A program made the position numbers and the translations under genes. From positions 186,001 through 250,000 of the forward strand of contig NZ_BJFN01000005.1 in assembly GCF_014189855.1 (NCBI RefSeq): 64,000 bases of DNA, in the 5' to 3' direction. The notes under the pieces were generated by a model. That model ran no database searches. It saw nothing but the letters and a program-made list of their open reading frames with translations, and was not told the DNA's origin. Shown piece by piece: positions 1 through 8,957 of the stretch. This stretch comes from Buttiauxella sp. A111 (GTDB taxonomy: Bacteria; Pseudomonadota; Gammaproteobacteria; Enterobacterales; Enterobacteriaceae). The first letter of the stretch is position 1. Each line of letters begins with the position of its first letter.

Positions 1-160
1 CTTAATAGCCTGAAAAATAGAGAGTTTAGCCTTAAATATTGTAAATTTTAACGCTAAGCCCTTAACGGCGCTCATAAAAATGGTTAAAGGTTAAAAAATG
101 CACAGCATGCTTTTTAACCATAATAAAACCACAAAATCACGAGAAATGGGGATTCAAAGA
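1..160. other. livK upstream region, no gene
   Basis: AT-rich stretch before livK. An in-frame ATG at 98 would add 21 residues ahead of the signal peptide and is not needed. I see no clear sigma-70 promoter, hairpin or operator here. The upstream neighbour is outside the window. Confidence 0.4.
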
Positions 161-1270
161 ATGAAGGTAAACGCGAAGACATTACTCGCCGGGTTTGTTG
201 CTTTGGCGGTGTCTCACGCGGCAACGGCGGCAGACATTAAAGTTGCCGTTGTTGGTGCAATGTCAGGGCCGGTTGCGCAGTGGGGCGATATGGAGTTCAA
301 CGGTGCGCGCCAGGCGATCAAAGACATCAACGCCAAGGGCGGCATCAAAGGCGACAAGCTTGTTGCAGTTGAATACGACGATGCTTGCGATCCAAAACAA
401 GCCGTTGCGGTTGCTAACAAAATCGTAAACGACGGTGTGCGTTATGTTATCGGCCACCTTTGCTCCTCTTCAACTCAGCCTGCGTCTGATATTTATGAAG
501 ACGAAGGCATCCTGATGATCACGCCTGGGGCAACTAACCCAGAGCTGACAAGCCGCGGCTACAAAATGATTATGCGTACCGCTGGCCTGGATTCATCCCA
601 GGGCCCAACGGCGTCTAAATACATTCTTGAAACCGTTAAGCCACAGCGCATCGCTATCATTCATGACAAGCAGCAATACGGTGAAGGTCTGGCGCGTTCT
701 GTACAAGACGGCCTGAAAAAAGGCGGCGCGAACATCGTCTTCTTCGACGGTATCACCGCGGGCGATAAAGACTTCTCCACGCTGGTTGCGCGCCTGCAGA
801 AAGAAAATATCGACTTCGTCTACTACGGCGGTTACTACCCGGAAATGGGCCAGATCCTGCGCCAGGCGCGTGCGGTTGGCCTGAAAACCCAGTTTATGGG
901 GCCAGAAGGTGTGGGTAACGCATCCTTGTCCAACATCGCAGGTGCTGCAGGCGAAGGCATGTTAGTCACCATGCCAAAACGCTATGACCAGGACCCAAGC
1001 AACAAAGCTATCGTGGATGAGCTGAAAGCTGAGAAGAAAGATCCAAGCGGCCCGTACGTGTGGATCACTTACGCAGCGGTGCAATCTCTGGCGACAGCCC
1101 TTGAGCGTACGGGAAGTGAAGAACCTGCAGATTTAATCAAAGATTTAAAAGCTAACGGTGCGAAAACCGTCATTGGGCCGCTGAACTGGGATGAGAAAGG
1201 CGATCTAAAGGGATTTGAATTTGGTGTCTTCCAGTGGCATGCCGACGGTTCGTCTTCACCGACGAAGTAA
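161..1270 (+). CDS. livK: LivK, periplasmic leucine-binding protein
   Basis: Substrate-binding component of the high-affinity leucine ABC importer, 369 residues. Residues 1-23 are a Sec signal peptide (charged MKVNAK, hydrophobic core, cleavage after ATA); the mature protein starts ADIKVAVVG. The body is a type I periplasmic binding fold and follows E. coli LivK almost residue by residue, for example [17 protein letters not shown] and [18 protein letters not shown]. The start at 161 is chosen because it begins the signal peptide and follows a GGGGATT run; the ATG at 98 is rejected. It heads livKHMGF. Only one binding-protein gene is visible; livJ is not in this window. LivK rather than LivJ is inferred from closer sequence match and from direct linkage to livH. 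Confidence 0.95.
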   Translation: MKVNAKTLLAGFVALAVSHAATAADIKVAVVGAMSGPVAQWGDMEFNGARQAIKDINAKGGIKGDKLVAVEYDDACDPKQAVAVANKIVNDGVRYVIGHLCSSSTQPASDIYEDEGILMITPGATNPELTSRGYKMIMRTAGLDSSQGPTASKYILETVKPQRIAIIHDKQQYGEGLARSVQDGLKKGGANIVFFDGITAGDKDFSTLVARLQKENIDFVYYGGYYPEMGQILRQARAVGLKTQFMGPEGVGNASLSNIAGAAGEGMLVTMPKRYDQDPSNKAIVDELKAEKKDPSGPYVWITYAAVQSLATALERTGSEEPADLIKDLKANGAKTVIGPLNWDEKGDLKGFEFGVFQWHADGSSSPTK

Positions 1271-1294
1271 GGCTACGACACTTCAGTCATCCCA

Positions 1295-1319
1295 CCTTCC
1301 GGGCGCAAAACCCGGAAGG
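1295..1319. other. hairpin between livK and livH
   Basis: Perfect 9-bp stem CCTTCCGGG / CCCGGAAGG with a 7-nt loop, with no U-run after it. It lies 25 nt past the livK stop. Such hairpins after binding-protein genes commonly protect the upstream mRNA from 3' decay, so that more binding protein than permease is made. That role is inferred. Confidence 0.6.
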
Positions 1320-1337
1320 CATTAGAAAGGTTATTGT

Positions 1338-2264
1338 ATGTCTGAGCAGTTCCTCTACTTCCTTCAGCAGATGTTTAACGGCGTCACGCTGGGCAGCACC
1401 TACGCGCTGATAGCCATCGGTTACACCATGGTTTACGGCATCATTGGCATGATCAACTTCGCCCACGGCGAGGTCTACATGATCGGCAGCTACGTCTCGT
1501 TTATGATCATTGCAGCGTTGATGATGATGGGCATTGATGTGGGCTGGATGCTGGTCGGGGCCGGTTTCATTGGTGCAATTGTTATCGCCAGTGCTTACGG
1601 CTGGAGCATCGAGCGCGTCGCGTATAAACCCGTGCGTAATTCTAAGCGTCTGATTGCACTGATCTCCGCCATCGGTATGTCCATCTTCCTGCAAAACTAC
1701 GTCAGCCTCACTGAAGGTTCGCGTGACATCGCACTGCCAAGCCTGTTTAACGGCCAGTGGGTTGTCGGTGCCAGCGAAAGCTTCACCGCAACCATTACCA
1801 CCATGCAGTTGGTGATTTGGATCGTGACATTCCTTGCCATGTTAGCGCTGACACTTTTCATCCGTTATTCGCGTATGGGCCGTGCTTGCCGTGCGTGTGC
1901 GGAAGATTTGAAAATGGCGAGTCTGCTCGGTATTAACACTGACCGCGTTATCTCTCTGACCTTTGTGATTGGTGCGGCAATGGCGGCTGTGGCTGGTGTG
2001 CTGCTCGGCCAGTTCTACGGCGTCATTAACCCGTATATCGGATTTATGGCCGGTATGAAAGCCTTCACCGCAGCGGTACTTGGCGGTATCGGCAGTATTC
2101 CAGGTGCGATGATTGGCGGCCTGATCTTAGGTGTTGCGGAAGCGCTGACCTCTGCGTATCTGAGCACTGAATATAAAGATGTGGTTTCCTTTGCGCTGCT
2201 GATTGTCGTCCTGCTGGTGATGCCTACCGGTATCCTGGGCCGTCCGGAGGTCGAAAAAGTATGA
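1338..2264 (+). CDS. livH: LivH, branched-chain amino acid permease
   Basis: Inner-membrane permease subunit of the LivKHMGF importer, 308 residues and strongly hydrophobic with about eight membrane segments. It carries the family's N-terminal [20 protein letters not shown] and later [14 protein letters not shown] stretches. AAAGG lies just before the ATG. Its stop overlaps the livM start by 4 nt (ATGA at 2261-2264), so the two permeases are translationally coupled. LivH pairs with LivM to form the channel. Confidence 0.95.
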   Translation: MSEQFLYFLQQMFNGVTLGSTYALIAIGYTMVYGIIGMINFAHGEVYMIGSYVSFMIIAALMMMGIDVGWMLVGAGFIGAIVIASAYGWSIERVAYKPVRNSKRLIALISAIGMSIFLQNYVSLTEGSRDIALPSLFNGQWVVGASESFTATITTMQLVIWIVTFLAMLALTLFIRYSRMGRACRACAEDLKMASLLGINTDRVISLTFVIGAAMAAVAGVLLGQFYGVINPYIGFMAGMKAFTAAVLGGIGSIPGAMIGGLILGVAEALTSAYLSTEYKDVVSFALLIVVLLVMPTGILGRPEVEKV

Positions 2265-3547
2265 AACCGATGCATGTTGTTTTAGCACTCCTTTCGGCGG
2301 CTATCTTCTTCGTTCTGGCTGGCGTCTTTATGGGCGTACAACTGAGCCTGGACGGCACTAAGCTTGTGGTCAACAGCGCTGAGTCTGTGCGCTGGGAATG
2401 GGTTCTGATTGGTACGGCGATTGTCTTTGTCTTCCAGTTGTTGCGTCCTGCATTCCAGAAAGGCATGAAAAAAGTTTCTGGGCCGAAGTTTGTGCTGCCT
2501 GCGTTAGACGGCTCAACACCCAAACAGAAACTGTTCCTGCTGGCGCTGTTGGTACTGGCTGTGGCGTGGCCATTCGTGGTTTCACGCGGCACGGTAGATA
2601 TCGCAACGCTTACGATGATCTACATTATTCTCGGCCTCGGTCTGAACGTTGTAGTCGGTTTGTCGGGTTTACTGGTGCTGGGCTACGGTGGCTTCTACGC
2701 CATCGGCGCGTACACCTTCGCGTTGCTCAACCATTATTACGGGCTGGGATTCTGGACATGTTTACCGCTGGCCGGTCTGGTGTCTGCGGCGGCAGGTTTC
2801 CTGCTGGGCTTCCCGGTACTGCGTTTACGCGGTGACTATCTGGCGATTGTGACGCTCGGTTTCGGTGAAATCGTCCGTATTCTGTTGCTCAATAACACCG
2901 AAATTACCGGCGGGCCGAACGGTATCAGCCAGATTCCAAAGCCAACGCTGTTTGGACTGGAGTTCAGCCGCAGCGCGCGTGAAGGTGGGTGGGATACCTT
3001 CAGCAACTTCTTCAACGTTGCCTATAACCCCGGTGACCGCATTATCTTCCTGTACCTCGTCGCGCTTTTGCTGGTCGTGTTGTCGCTGTTTGTGATTAAC
3101 CGCCTGCTGCGTATGCCGCTGGGTCGTGCGTGGGAAGCGTTGCGTGAAGATGAAATCGCTTGCCGTTCACTGGGTCTGAACCCAACGCGTATCAAGCTGA
3201 CTGCATTTACCATCAGCGCCGCGTTTGCCGGTTTTGCCGGTACGCTGTTTGCTGCACGCCAGGGCTTTGTCAGCCCGGAATCGTTCACCTTTGCCGAGTC
3301 TGCCTTTGTGTTGGCGATTGTGGTGCTGGGCGGCATGGGCTCGCAGTTTGCCGTTATTCTCGCCGCTATTCTGCTGGTGGTATCGCGTGAGCTGATGCGT
3401 GATCTGAACGAATACAGCATGTTGGTGCTCGGTGGCCTGATGGTGCTGATGATGATCTGGCGTCCGCAAGGTTTGCTGCCAATGACACGTCCGCAGTTGA
3501 AGCTGAAGAAAGAACAAGTGGAACAAGTCAAAGGAGAGCAGGCATGA
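2261..3547 (+). CDS. livM: LivM, branched-chain amino acid permease
   Basis: Second inner-membrane permease of the leucine ABC importer, 428 residues. It has the long N-terminal extension seen in enterobacterial LivM, followed by a LivH-like core containing [40 protein letters not shown] and the C-terminal [10 protein letters not shown] motif. A GGAGG Shine-Dalgarno at 2246-2250 lies inside livH. The start overlaps the livH stop, and its own stop overlaps the livG start (ATGA at 3544-3547). Confidence 0.95.
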   Translation: MKPMHVVLALLSAAIFFVLAGVFMGVQLSLDGTKLVVNSAESVRWEWVLIGTAIVFVFQLLRPAFQKGMKKVSGPKFVLPALDGSTPKQKLFLLALLVLAVAWPFVVSRGTVDIATLTMIYIILGLGLNVVVGLSGLLVLGYGGFYAIGAYTFALLNHYYGLGFWTCLPLAGLVSAAAGFLLGFPVLRLRGDYLAIVTLGFGEIVRILLLNNTEITGGPNGISQIPKPTLFGLEFSRSAREGGWDTFSNFFNVAYNPGDRIIFLYLVALLLVVLSLFVINRLLRMPLGRAWEALREDEIACRSLGLNPTRIKLTAFTISAAFAGFAGTLFAARQGFVSPESFTFAESAFVLAIVVLGGMGSQFAVILAAILLVVSRELMRDLNEYSMLVLGGLMVLMMIWRPQGLLPMTRPQLKLKKEQVEQVKGEQA

Positions 3548-4311
3548 GTCAGCCATTGTTATCCGTAAACGGCCTGATGATGCGTTTCGGCGGTCTGCTC
3601 GCTGTAAACAATGTTTCTCTGGAACTGCATCCTCAAGAAATTGTGTCGTTAATTGGCCCTAATGGTGCCGGTAAAACGACAGTATTCAACTGTCTGACCG
3701 GTTTTTATAAGCCATCAGGCGGCACCATCATGCTGCGTGACCAGCATCTTGAAGGGCTTCCGGGCCAGCAAATTGCGCGAATGGGCGTGGTGCGTACTTT
3801 CCAGCACGTCCGCCTGTTCCGCGAAATGACTGTGATTGAAAACTTGCTGGTGGCTCAACATCAGCAGCTGAAAACCGGCGTGTTCTCAGGTTTGCTGAAA
3901 ACCCCTGCTTTCCGTCGTTCACAAAGCGAAGCGCTGGACCGTGCCGCGACCTGGCTTGAGCGTATTGGTCTGCTTGAGCAGGCTAACCGCCAGGCAAGCA
4001 ACCTTGCGTATGGCGATCAGCGCCGTCTCGAGATTGCGCGCTGTATGGTGACGCAGCCAGAAATCCTGATGCTTGATGAACCCGCCGCAGGTCTTAACCC
4101 GAAAGAAACGCACGAACTCGATGAGCTGATTATGGAGTTACGTAACCACCACAACACCACCGTGCTGTTAATTGAGCATGACATGAAACTGGTGATGGGC
4201 ATTTCTGACAGGATTTACGTGGTAAACCAGGGGACGCCGCTTGCGAACGGCACACCGGAACAAATCCGTAATAACCCTGACGTCATCCGCGCCTATTTGG
4301 GCGAAGCATAA
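3544..4311 (+). CDS. livG: LivG, ABC transporter ATPase
   Basis: Cytoplasmic ATPase that with LivF powers the leucine importer, 255 residues. Walker A is GPNGAGKTT near residues 37-45. The signature region reads [13 protein letters not shown], in place of canonical LSGGQ, as is usual in LivG. Walker B is [11 protein letters not shown], and the H-loop sits in [11 protein letters not shown]. The start is translationally coupled to livM. Confidence 0.95.
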   Translation: MSQPLLSVNGLMMRFGGLLAVNNVSLELHPQEIVSLIGPNGAGKTTVFNCLTGFYKPSGGTIMLRDQHLEGLPGQQIARMGVVRTFQHVRLFREMTVIENLLVAQHQQLKTGVFSGLLKTPAFRRSQSEALDRAATWLERIGLLEQANRQASNLAYGDQRRLEIARCMVTQPEILMLDEPAAGLNPKETHELDELIMELRNHHNTTVLLIEHDMKLVMGISDRIYVVNQGTPLANGTPEQIRNNPDVIRAYLGEA

Positions 4312-4328
4312 GAATGGGCGAGACAAAG

Positions 4329-5042
4329 ATGGAAAATATCATGTTGTCATTTGACCAGGTGAGCGCCCATTACGGAAAAATTCAGGCGCTTCACGAAGTC
4401 AGTTTACATATCAAACAGGGTGAAATTGTTACCCTGATTGGCGCGAATGGCGCGGGTAAAACCACGCTGCTCGGCACGTTGTGCGGTGACCCGCGCGCGT
4501 CCAGCGGCAAAATCACCTTTGATGGAAAAGACATCACCGACTGGCACACAGCCCGCATCATGCGTGAAGCGGTGGCTATTGTGCCGGAGGGGCGTCGTGT
4601 GTTTTCGCGTATGACGGTGGAAGAGAACCTCGCGATGGGCGGTTTCTTTGCTGAGCGTGACCAGTATCATGAACGCATCAAACGCGTTTACGAACTGTTC
4701 CCACGCCTGCTTGAACGCCGTATCCAGCGTGCGGGCACCATGTCAGGTGGCGAGCAGCAGATGCTGGCAATTGGCCGTGCGTTGATGAGCCAACCGCGCT
4801 TGTTGTTGCTGGACGAGCCGTCGCTGGGTCTTGCGCCCATCATCATTCAGCAGATTTTCGATACCATCGAACAACTGCGTAGTGAAGGCATGACTATCTT
4901 CCTCGTCGAGCAGAACGCCAACCAGGCGCTGAAGCTTGCTGACCGAGGCTATGTGCTGGAGAACGGCCACGTCGTTCTGGAAGATACGGGTGATGCGTTG
5001 CTGGCTAACGAAGCGGTGCGTAGCGCCTATCTCGGCGGATAA
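4329..5042 (+). CDS. livF: LivF, ABC transporter ATPase
   Basis: Second ATPase of the leucine importer, 237 residues, the same length as E. coli LivF. Walker A is GANGAGKTT, the signature is MSGGEQQML, Walker B is LLLLDEPSLGL, and LVEQNANQAL carries the switch region. The start at 4329 (MENIMLSF) matches the family. The in-frame ATG at 4314 would add five residues (MGETK) and cannot be fully excluded. It is the last gene of the operon and is followed by a strong hairpin. Confidence 0.93.
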   Translation: MENIMLSFDQVSAHYGKIQALHEVSLHIKQGEIVTLIGANGAGKTTLLGTLCGDPRASSGKITFDGKDITDWHTARIMREAVAIVPEGRRVFSRMTVEENLAMGGFFAERDQYHERIKRVYELFPRLLERRIQRAGTMSGGEQQMLAIGRALMSQPRLLLLDEPSLGLAPIIIQQIFDTIEQLRSEGMTIFLVEQNANQALKLADRGYVLENGHVVLEDTGDALLANEAVRSAYLGG

Positions 5043-5054
5043 TCCCTAAGATAA

Positions 5055-5088
5055 CTCAATCGCCTTCACGAAGAAGGCGATTGAGTTT
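5055..5088 (+). terminator. livKHMGF terminator
   Basis: Perfect 13-bp stem (5055-5067 with 5073-5085) around a 5-nt ACGAA loop, followed by TTTGT. It lies 13 nt past the livF stop and between convergent livF and the fumarase gene, so it may act for both strands. It also marks the left edge of the accessory block. Confidence 0.85.
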
Positions 5089-5098
5089 GTCGCGTAGA

Positions 5099-6751
5099 TT
5101 AGCCGCGTGACTGACATCCGCCACACGGTGTTGACAGGATCTGCTGGTAGAAGTCGTTACCTTTGTCATCGACCAGGATAAACGCAGGGAAATCTTCCAC
5201 TTCAATTTTCCAGATAGCTTCCATCCCCAGTTCCGGGTACGCCACACATTCCAGGCTCTTAATACTTTGCTGCGCTAATACTGCGGCCGGGCCACCGATG
5301 CTGCCCAGGTAAAAACCGCCGTGTTTGTGGCAGGCATCCGTCACCTGCTGGCTACGGTTACCCTTTGCAAGCATGAGCATGCTCGCGCCGTGCGATTGCA
5401 GCAGATCCACATAAGAGTCCATGCGGCCAGCCGTTGTCGGGCCTAACGAACCGGAAGCGTAACCGTCTGGCGTTTTAGCCGGGCCCGCGTAGTAGATCGG
5501 GTGATCTTTTACGTACTGCGGCAGTGCTTCACCGTTATCTAACAGTTCTTTGAGCTTCGCGTGGGCAATATCACGCGCCACGATGATGGTTCCGCTGAGG
5601 GCAAGGCGAGTCGAGACAGGATGCGCTGACAGGCTGGCCAGAATCTCTTTCATCGGTTGGTTCAGGTTAATGCGAACCACCTGACCTTCGCCCTGCTGGC
5701 GCAGTTCTTGCGGAATATACTGCCCAGGATTGCTTTCCAGTTTCTCAATCCAGATACCGTCGCGGTTGATTTTCGCTTTGATGTTACGGTCGGCAGAACA
5801 GGATACGCCCATGCCAACCGGGCAGGATGCACCATGGCGCGGCAGTCTGATGACCCGAATATCGTGAGCAAAGTATTTGCCGCCGAACTGGGCACCCAGC
5901 CCGAGATTCTGGGCTTCTTGCAACAATTGTTGCTCCAGTTCCACGTCGCGGAAAGCCTGGCCGTGTTCGTTGCCTTCGGTTGGCAGGCCATCGTAGTAAC
6001 GCGTGGAAGCCAGCTTAACGGTTTTCAGCGTGGCTTCCGCCGACGTCCCGCCAATAACAAATGCGATGTGGTAAGGCGGGCAAGCCGCAGTGCCGAGGGA
6101 ACGCATCTTCTCAACCAGATAGTTTTTCAACTTCGCCGGAGTGATGAGCGCTTTCGTTTCCTGATACAGATAGGTTTTGTTGGCGGAACCGCCACCTTTT
6201 GCCATGCACAGGAATTTGTACTCGTCGCCATCCACACTGTAGAGATCGATTTGCGCAGGCAAGTTGGTGCCGGTATTCACCTCTTTATACATATCCAGCG
6301 CGACGTTCTGCGAATAGCGCAGGTTATCTTCGGTATAGGTGTTGTAGACACCGCGCGCCAGCGCCGCTTCATCACCGCCATCGGTCCATACGCGGTGGCC
6401 TTTTTTGCCCATGATGATCGCGGTGCCCGTATCCTGGCAGGTCGGCAAAATCCCCTTAGCGGCAATTTCGGAATTGCGCAGGAACTGAAGTGCCACGTAT
6501 TTGTCGTTATCGCTGGCCTGTGGGTCGAGGAGGATGGAGGCCACTTGCTTCTGGTGAGAAGTCCGCAGCATAAAGGCTGCGTCGTGGAACGCCTGCTGTG
6601 CCAGCAGCGTTAGCGCCTCGGGTTCGATTTTCAATACTTCCTGGCCGCCAAACTCGCTGGTGGAGACATATTCACGGCTGAGCAGATAGTATTCGGTTTC
6701 ATCTGACGCCAGCGGGAAGGGATCCTGATAGACAAACGGTTTATTCGACAT
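5099..6751 (-). CDS. fumB: class I fumarase, FumB-like
   Basis: Oxygen-sensitive [4Fe-4S] fumarate hydratase interconverting malate and fumarate in the cytoplasm, 550 residues (E. coli FumA and FumB are 548). The cluster cysteines sit in [19 protein letters not shown] and ASCPVGMG. Several variable positions, such as [31 protein letters not shown] and [18 protein letters not shown], look like E. coli FumB, the anaerobic isozyme, rather than FumA. The C-terminus ([11 protein letters not shown]) is its own. It follows the antiporter gene on the same strand with a 57-nt gap that holds a hairpin. Context points to the malate-to-fumarate direction, feeding the fumarate reductase at 8958-11735. The FumB rather than FumA assignment is inferred. 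Confidence 0.9.
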   Translation of the reverse strand: MSNKPFVYQDPFPLASDETEYYLLSREYVSTSEFGGQEVLKIEPEALTLLAQQAFHDAAFMLRTSHQKQVASILLDPQASDNDKYVALQFLRNSEIAAKGILPTCQDTGTAIIMGKKGHRVWTDGGDEAALARGVYNTYTEDNLRYSQNVALDMYKEVNTGTNLPAQIDLYSVDGDEYKFLCMAKGGGSANKTYLYQETKALITPAKLKNYLVEKMRSLGTAACPPYHIAFVIGGTSAEATLKTVKLASTRYYDGLPTEGNEHGQAFRDVELEQQLLQEAQNLGLGAQFGGKYFAHDIRVIRLPRHGASCPVGMGVSCSADRNIKAKINRDGIWIEKLESNPGQYIPQELRQQGEGQVVRINLNQPMKEILASLSAHPVSTRLALSGTIIVARDIAHAKLKELLDNGEALPQYVKDHPIYYAGPAKTPDGYASGSLGPTTAGRMDSYVDLLQSHGASMLMLAKGNRSQQVTDACHKHGGFYLGSIGGPAAVLAQQSIKSLECVAYPELGMEAIWKIEVEDFPAFILVDDKGNDFYQQILSTPCGGCQSRG

Positions 6752-6773
6752 AGCTCACTTACTCCATAAAGAT

Positions 6774-6801
6774 AAAAACCGCCGGAGAATGACTCCGACG
6801 G
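6774..6801 (-). terminator. hairpin and U-run between antiporter and fumarase genes
   Basis: On the minus strand a 9-bp stem (one G-U pair) with a 5-nt loop is followed by five U residues. It lies between the antiporter stop and the fumarase start. It is well formed for an intrinsic terminator, so read-through into the fumarase gene may be partial and the antiporter made in excess. The fumarase gene has no other obvious promoter in the remaining 22 nt. Confidence 0.6.
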
Positions 6802-6808
6802 TTATGAA

Positions 6809-8320
6809 TCAGAACATCATGGACATCCAGGGATAACCAATCAGTAAAAGGGCGGCGAGGAAAATGGCCCCAAAAATGCTGCCAAGGCGCCAGTAATCTT
6901 TGGTTGGCAGATAACCACTGCCGTAATAAATCGGGCTCGGACCTGTGCCGTAAGGTGTGATGATGCCCATTACACCTAGTGAAGTGACCATCAGCAGGAC
7001 GAAGACATTCATATTCATCCCTGGGATTGTCGCGGCAATGGTCAGCATTGCGGGCAAAAGCGCGGTGGTATGCGCGGTCGTACTGGCAAAAAGGTAGTGC
7101 AGCAGATAAAACGCCAGCAGCAGCACAACGGTTGCGACACCTGGTGAAATACCCTGCATTAATTCACCGCCTTCTTTACCGAGCCAGGCGATGAAACCTG
7201 TGGTTGAGAGGCCATCGGCAAGGGCGACCAGCGTGGCAAACCAGGCGAATGTGTTCCATGCCGCTTTATTGCCCGTAATATCAGTCCACGACAAAACGCC
7301 TGTCCACAGCATCAGCACGATAATCAGCAGCGCGGCCATGGCTGGCTCAATCCAGTCAGCAGCGAAAATCCACATCATCAGCGCGGAGCAAACAAACACC
7401 AGCAACAGAATTTCATTGCGCGACAGCTTGCCCAGCTTTTCCAGTTCACGATTAGCCCACAGCGGGACTTCATTGTTTATCTTCACCTCTGGTGGGTAAA
7501 ACCAGTAAGCGAGCAATGGCATGGTCAGCAGCAGCAGAATACCCAGCGGCAGGAAGGCGATGAACCAGGTGCCCCAGGAGATAGTGATGCCGACAATACT
7601 TTTCACCAACGCCAGCGCCAGCAGGTTCGGGGCCAGCGCCGAGAGGAACATAGAGCTTGTGATACAGGCGGCGGTAATGGCGACCCACATCAAATAGGAG
7701 CCTATCCGGCGCGCGCTTGGATCGTTGGGTTTTGAACCATACAGCGGTGGCAGGTTAGCGATAATCGGGTAGATAGTCCCGCCGCTACGTGCGGTATTGG
7801 ACGGTGTGAAAGGGGCTAATAACAGGTCGGCAAAGGCAATGGCGTAGCCCAGTGTCAGGCTGCGACGCCCGAGATATTTCACCAGAATCAGCGCCAGGCG
7901 ACGGCCAAACTGGGTTTTATCGTAGCCCGCAGCAAACATAAAGGCGCCGAATATCAGCCAGACCGTGGAGTTGCCGAAGCCGCTCACTGCCCATTTAAAG
8001 GATTGCCCGGCCAGCTTGAATTTCGGATCAGCCAGTTGCTCAGGGCTAAATAGAAGCCATTGGCTGAACAAGGCGATGACGACCACGCCAGTGATACCGA
8101 TAACCGCGCCAGGTAAGGGTTCAAAGATCAAACCGACAATCACCCCGACAAAGATAGCGAAGTAGTGCCAGGCGTAGGGAGGCAACCCTTCTGGTACCGG
8201 AACGAAAAGTAAAAGTACGGCCACAATTATCGGGAGCGCCATCATCAGCAGGCGTTTTTTATTCCCCGCTTTCGGACTGGCTGCGCCGGCTGGCGGTATC
8301 GCTGTCTGTTTATCTTTCAT
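6809..8320 (-). CDS. DASS-family dicarboxylate/tartrate/citrate:succinate antiporter
   Basis: Polytopic inner-membrane carrier of the DASS (SLC13/CitT) family, 503 residues, resembling E. coli TtdT and CitT. Visible family landmarks are the FTPSNTARSGGT motif, NLPPLYGSKPNDPSARRIGSY, and the C-terminal TPYGTGPSPIYYGSGYLPTKDYWRLG block. The N-terminus has a cytoplasmic tail of about 28 residues before the first helix. Relatives exchange an external di- or tricarboxylate for internal succinate. Beside fumarase and a fumarate reductase, malate or fumarate uptake against succinate efflux is the likely job; the exact substrate is inferred. The ATG at 8320 is chosen; an upstream TTG at 8335 would add five residues. 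The upstream region carries a perfect FNR box. Confidence 0.88.
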   Translation of the reverse strand: MKDKQTAIPPAGAASPKAGNKKRLLMMALPIIVAVLLLFVPVPEGLPPYAWHYFAIFVGVIVGLIFEPLPGAVIGITGVVVIALFSQWLLFSPEQLADPKFKLAGQSFKWAVSGFGNSTVWLIFGAFMFAAGYDKTQFGRRLALILVKYLGRRSLTLGYAIAFADLLLAPFTPSNTARSGGTIYPIIANLPPLYGSKPNDPSARRIGSYLMWVAITAACITSSMFLSALAPNLLALALVKSIVGITISWGTWFIAFLPLGILLLLTMPLLAYWFYPPEVKINNEVPLWANRELEKLGKLSRNEILLLVFVCSALMMWIFAADWIEPAMAALLIIVLMLWTGVLSWTDITGNKAAWNTFAWFATLVALADGLSTTGFIAWLGKEGGELMQGISPGVATVVLLLAFYLLHYLFASTTAHTTALLPAMLTIAATIPGMNMNVFVLLMVTSLGVMGIITPYGTGPSPIYYGSGYLPTKDYWRLGSIFGAIFLAALLLIGYPWMSMMF

Positions 8321-8957
8321 TTTGAGTATCTTCAAGTAGTTAAAAATACGTTGATATCAGGGAATAATCAGTCTGGTTTTTTTAGTTTAAAAACTTTCTT
8401 TAATTATAAATGACTAAATTGATTTATTCCTGACATGGCAATTTATCGCAATAAAATGTGCGTTAAATAAAAATTGGTATTATTTATATATTGCACCTTC
8501 ATACTGCATTGCAATTGATTGAGATCAAGAAAAACAGGCGGTGACGACTTTTTATTTATTAATAGTTATTCGATGTGGTGAATGACCTATTCTTTTTAAA
8601 ATGGCTCTAAATGTTAAGTGATGCTGCTTCTAAGTGATGAGTTATTTTATGTTGGTTCATGTAACTCGCTGATATTAATTAAATTAATTGCGCTAATTAC
8701 ATGGATTTTCCTTTGGAAAAAGTATCTAAATTGTTATCAATAATTTACTTTTCATAGTGGTGTTCTTTAAAAGTAATAATACAGAAGAGGTATTGTTGTT
8801 ATTGGTGGTATTAAATAGTTTTTTAACTAACGTAATTAATTTGGTAACTAAAAAAAGAGTTATATTAATGCTATGACAAAAGGAAAGAAAAAACATAACT
8901 AAAAATATTTCCGTCACCCTATTCTGAATTTCAATATTTAAAATCTGGAGTTTCAAT
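8321..8957. other. 637-bp divergent control region, antiporter and fumarate reductase
   Basis: Very AT-rich region between two divergent genes, with no credible gene. It contains a perfect FNR palindrome at 8515-8528. A pair of TAAGTGATG direct repeats lies at 8615-8623 and 8631-8639. The reductase side has a leader of roughly 400 nt if the FNR box drives it, or a nearer promoter that I cannot identify; TATATT near 8860 is a possible -10. A DcuR-type regulator is encoded nearby and may bind here, but its operator cannot be recognised by eye. Confidence 0.6.
8485..8528 (-). promoter_or_regulatory. FNR box with class II promoter toward antiporter gene
   Basis: TTGATTGAGATCAA at 8515-8528 is an exact match to the FNR consensus TTGAT-N4-ATCAA. 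On the minus strand, TATATA at 8485-8490 is placed as a -10 element that would put the start near 8479, with the FNR box centred about 41.5 bp upstream, the class II activation geometry. This predicts anaerobic induction of the antiporter-fumarase unit. The box itself is seen; the promoter assignment is inferred. Confidence 0.8.

Noticed and set aside
4314-4328. Alternative livF start giving MGETK extension
   Set aside because: Family members start at the ATG at 4329; kept only as an alternative.
5657-6613. 318-codon open frame on the plus strand
   Set aside because: Antisense shadow of the fumarase gene; no family resemblance and no ribosome site.
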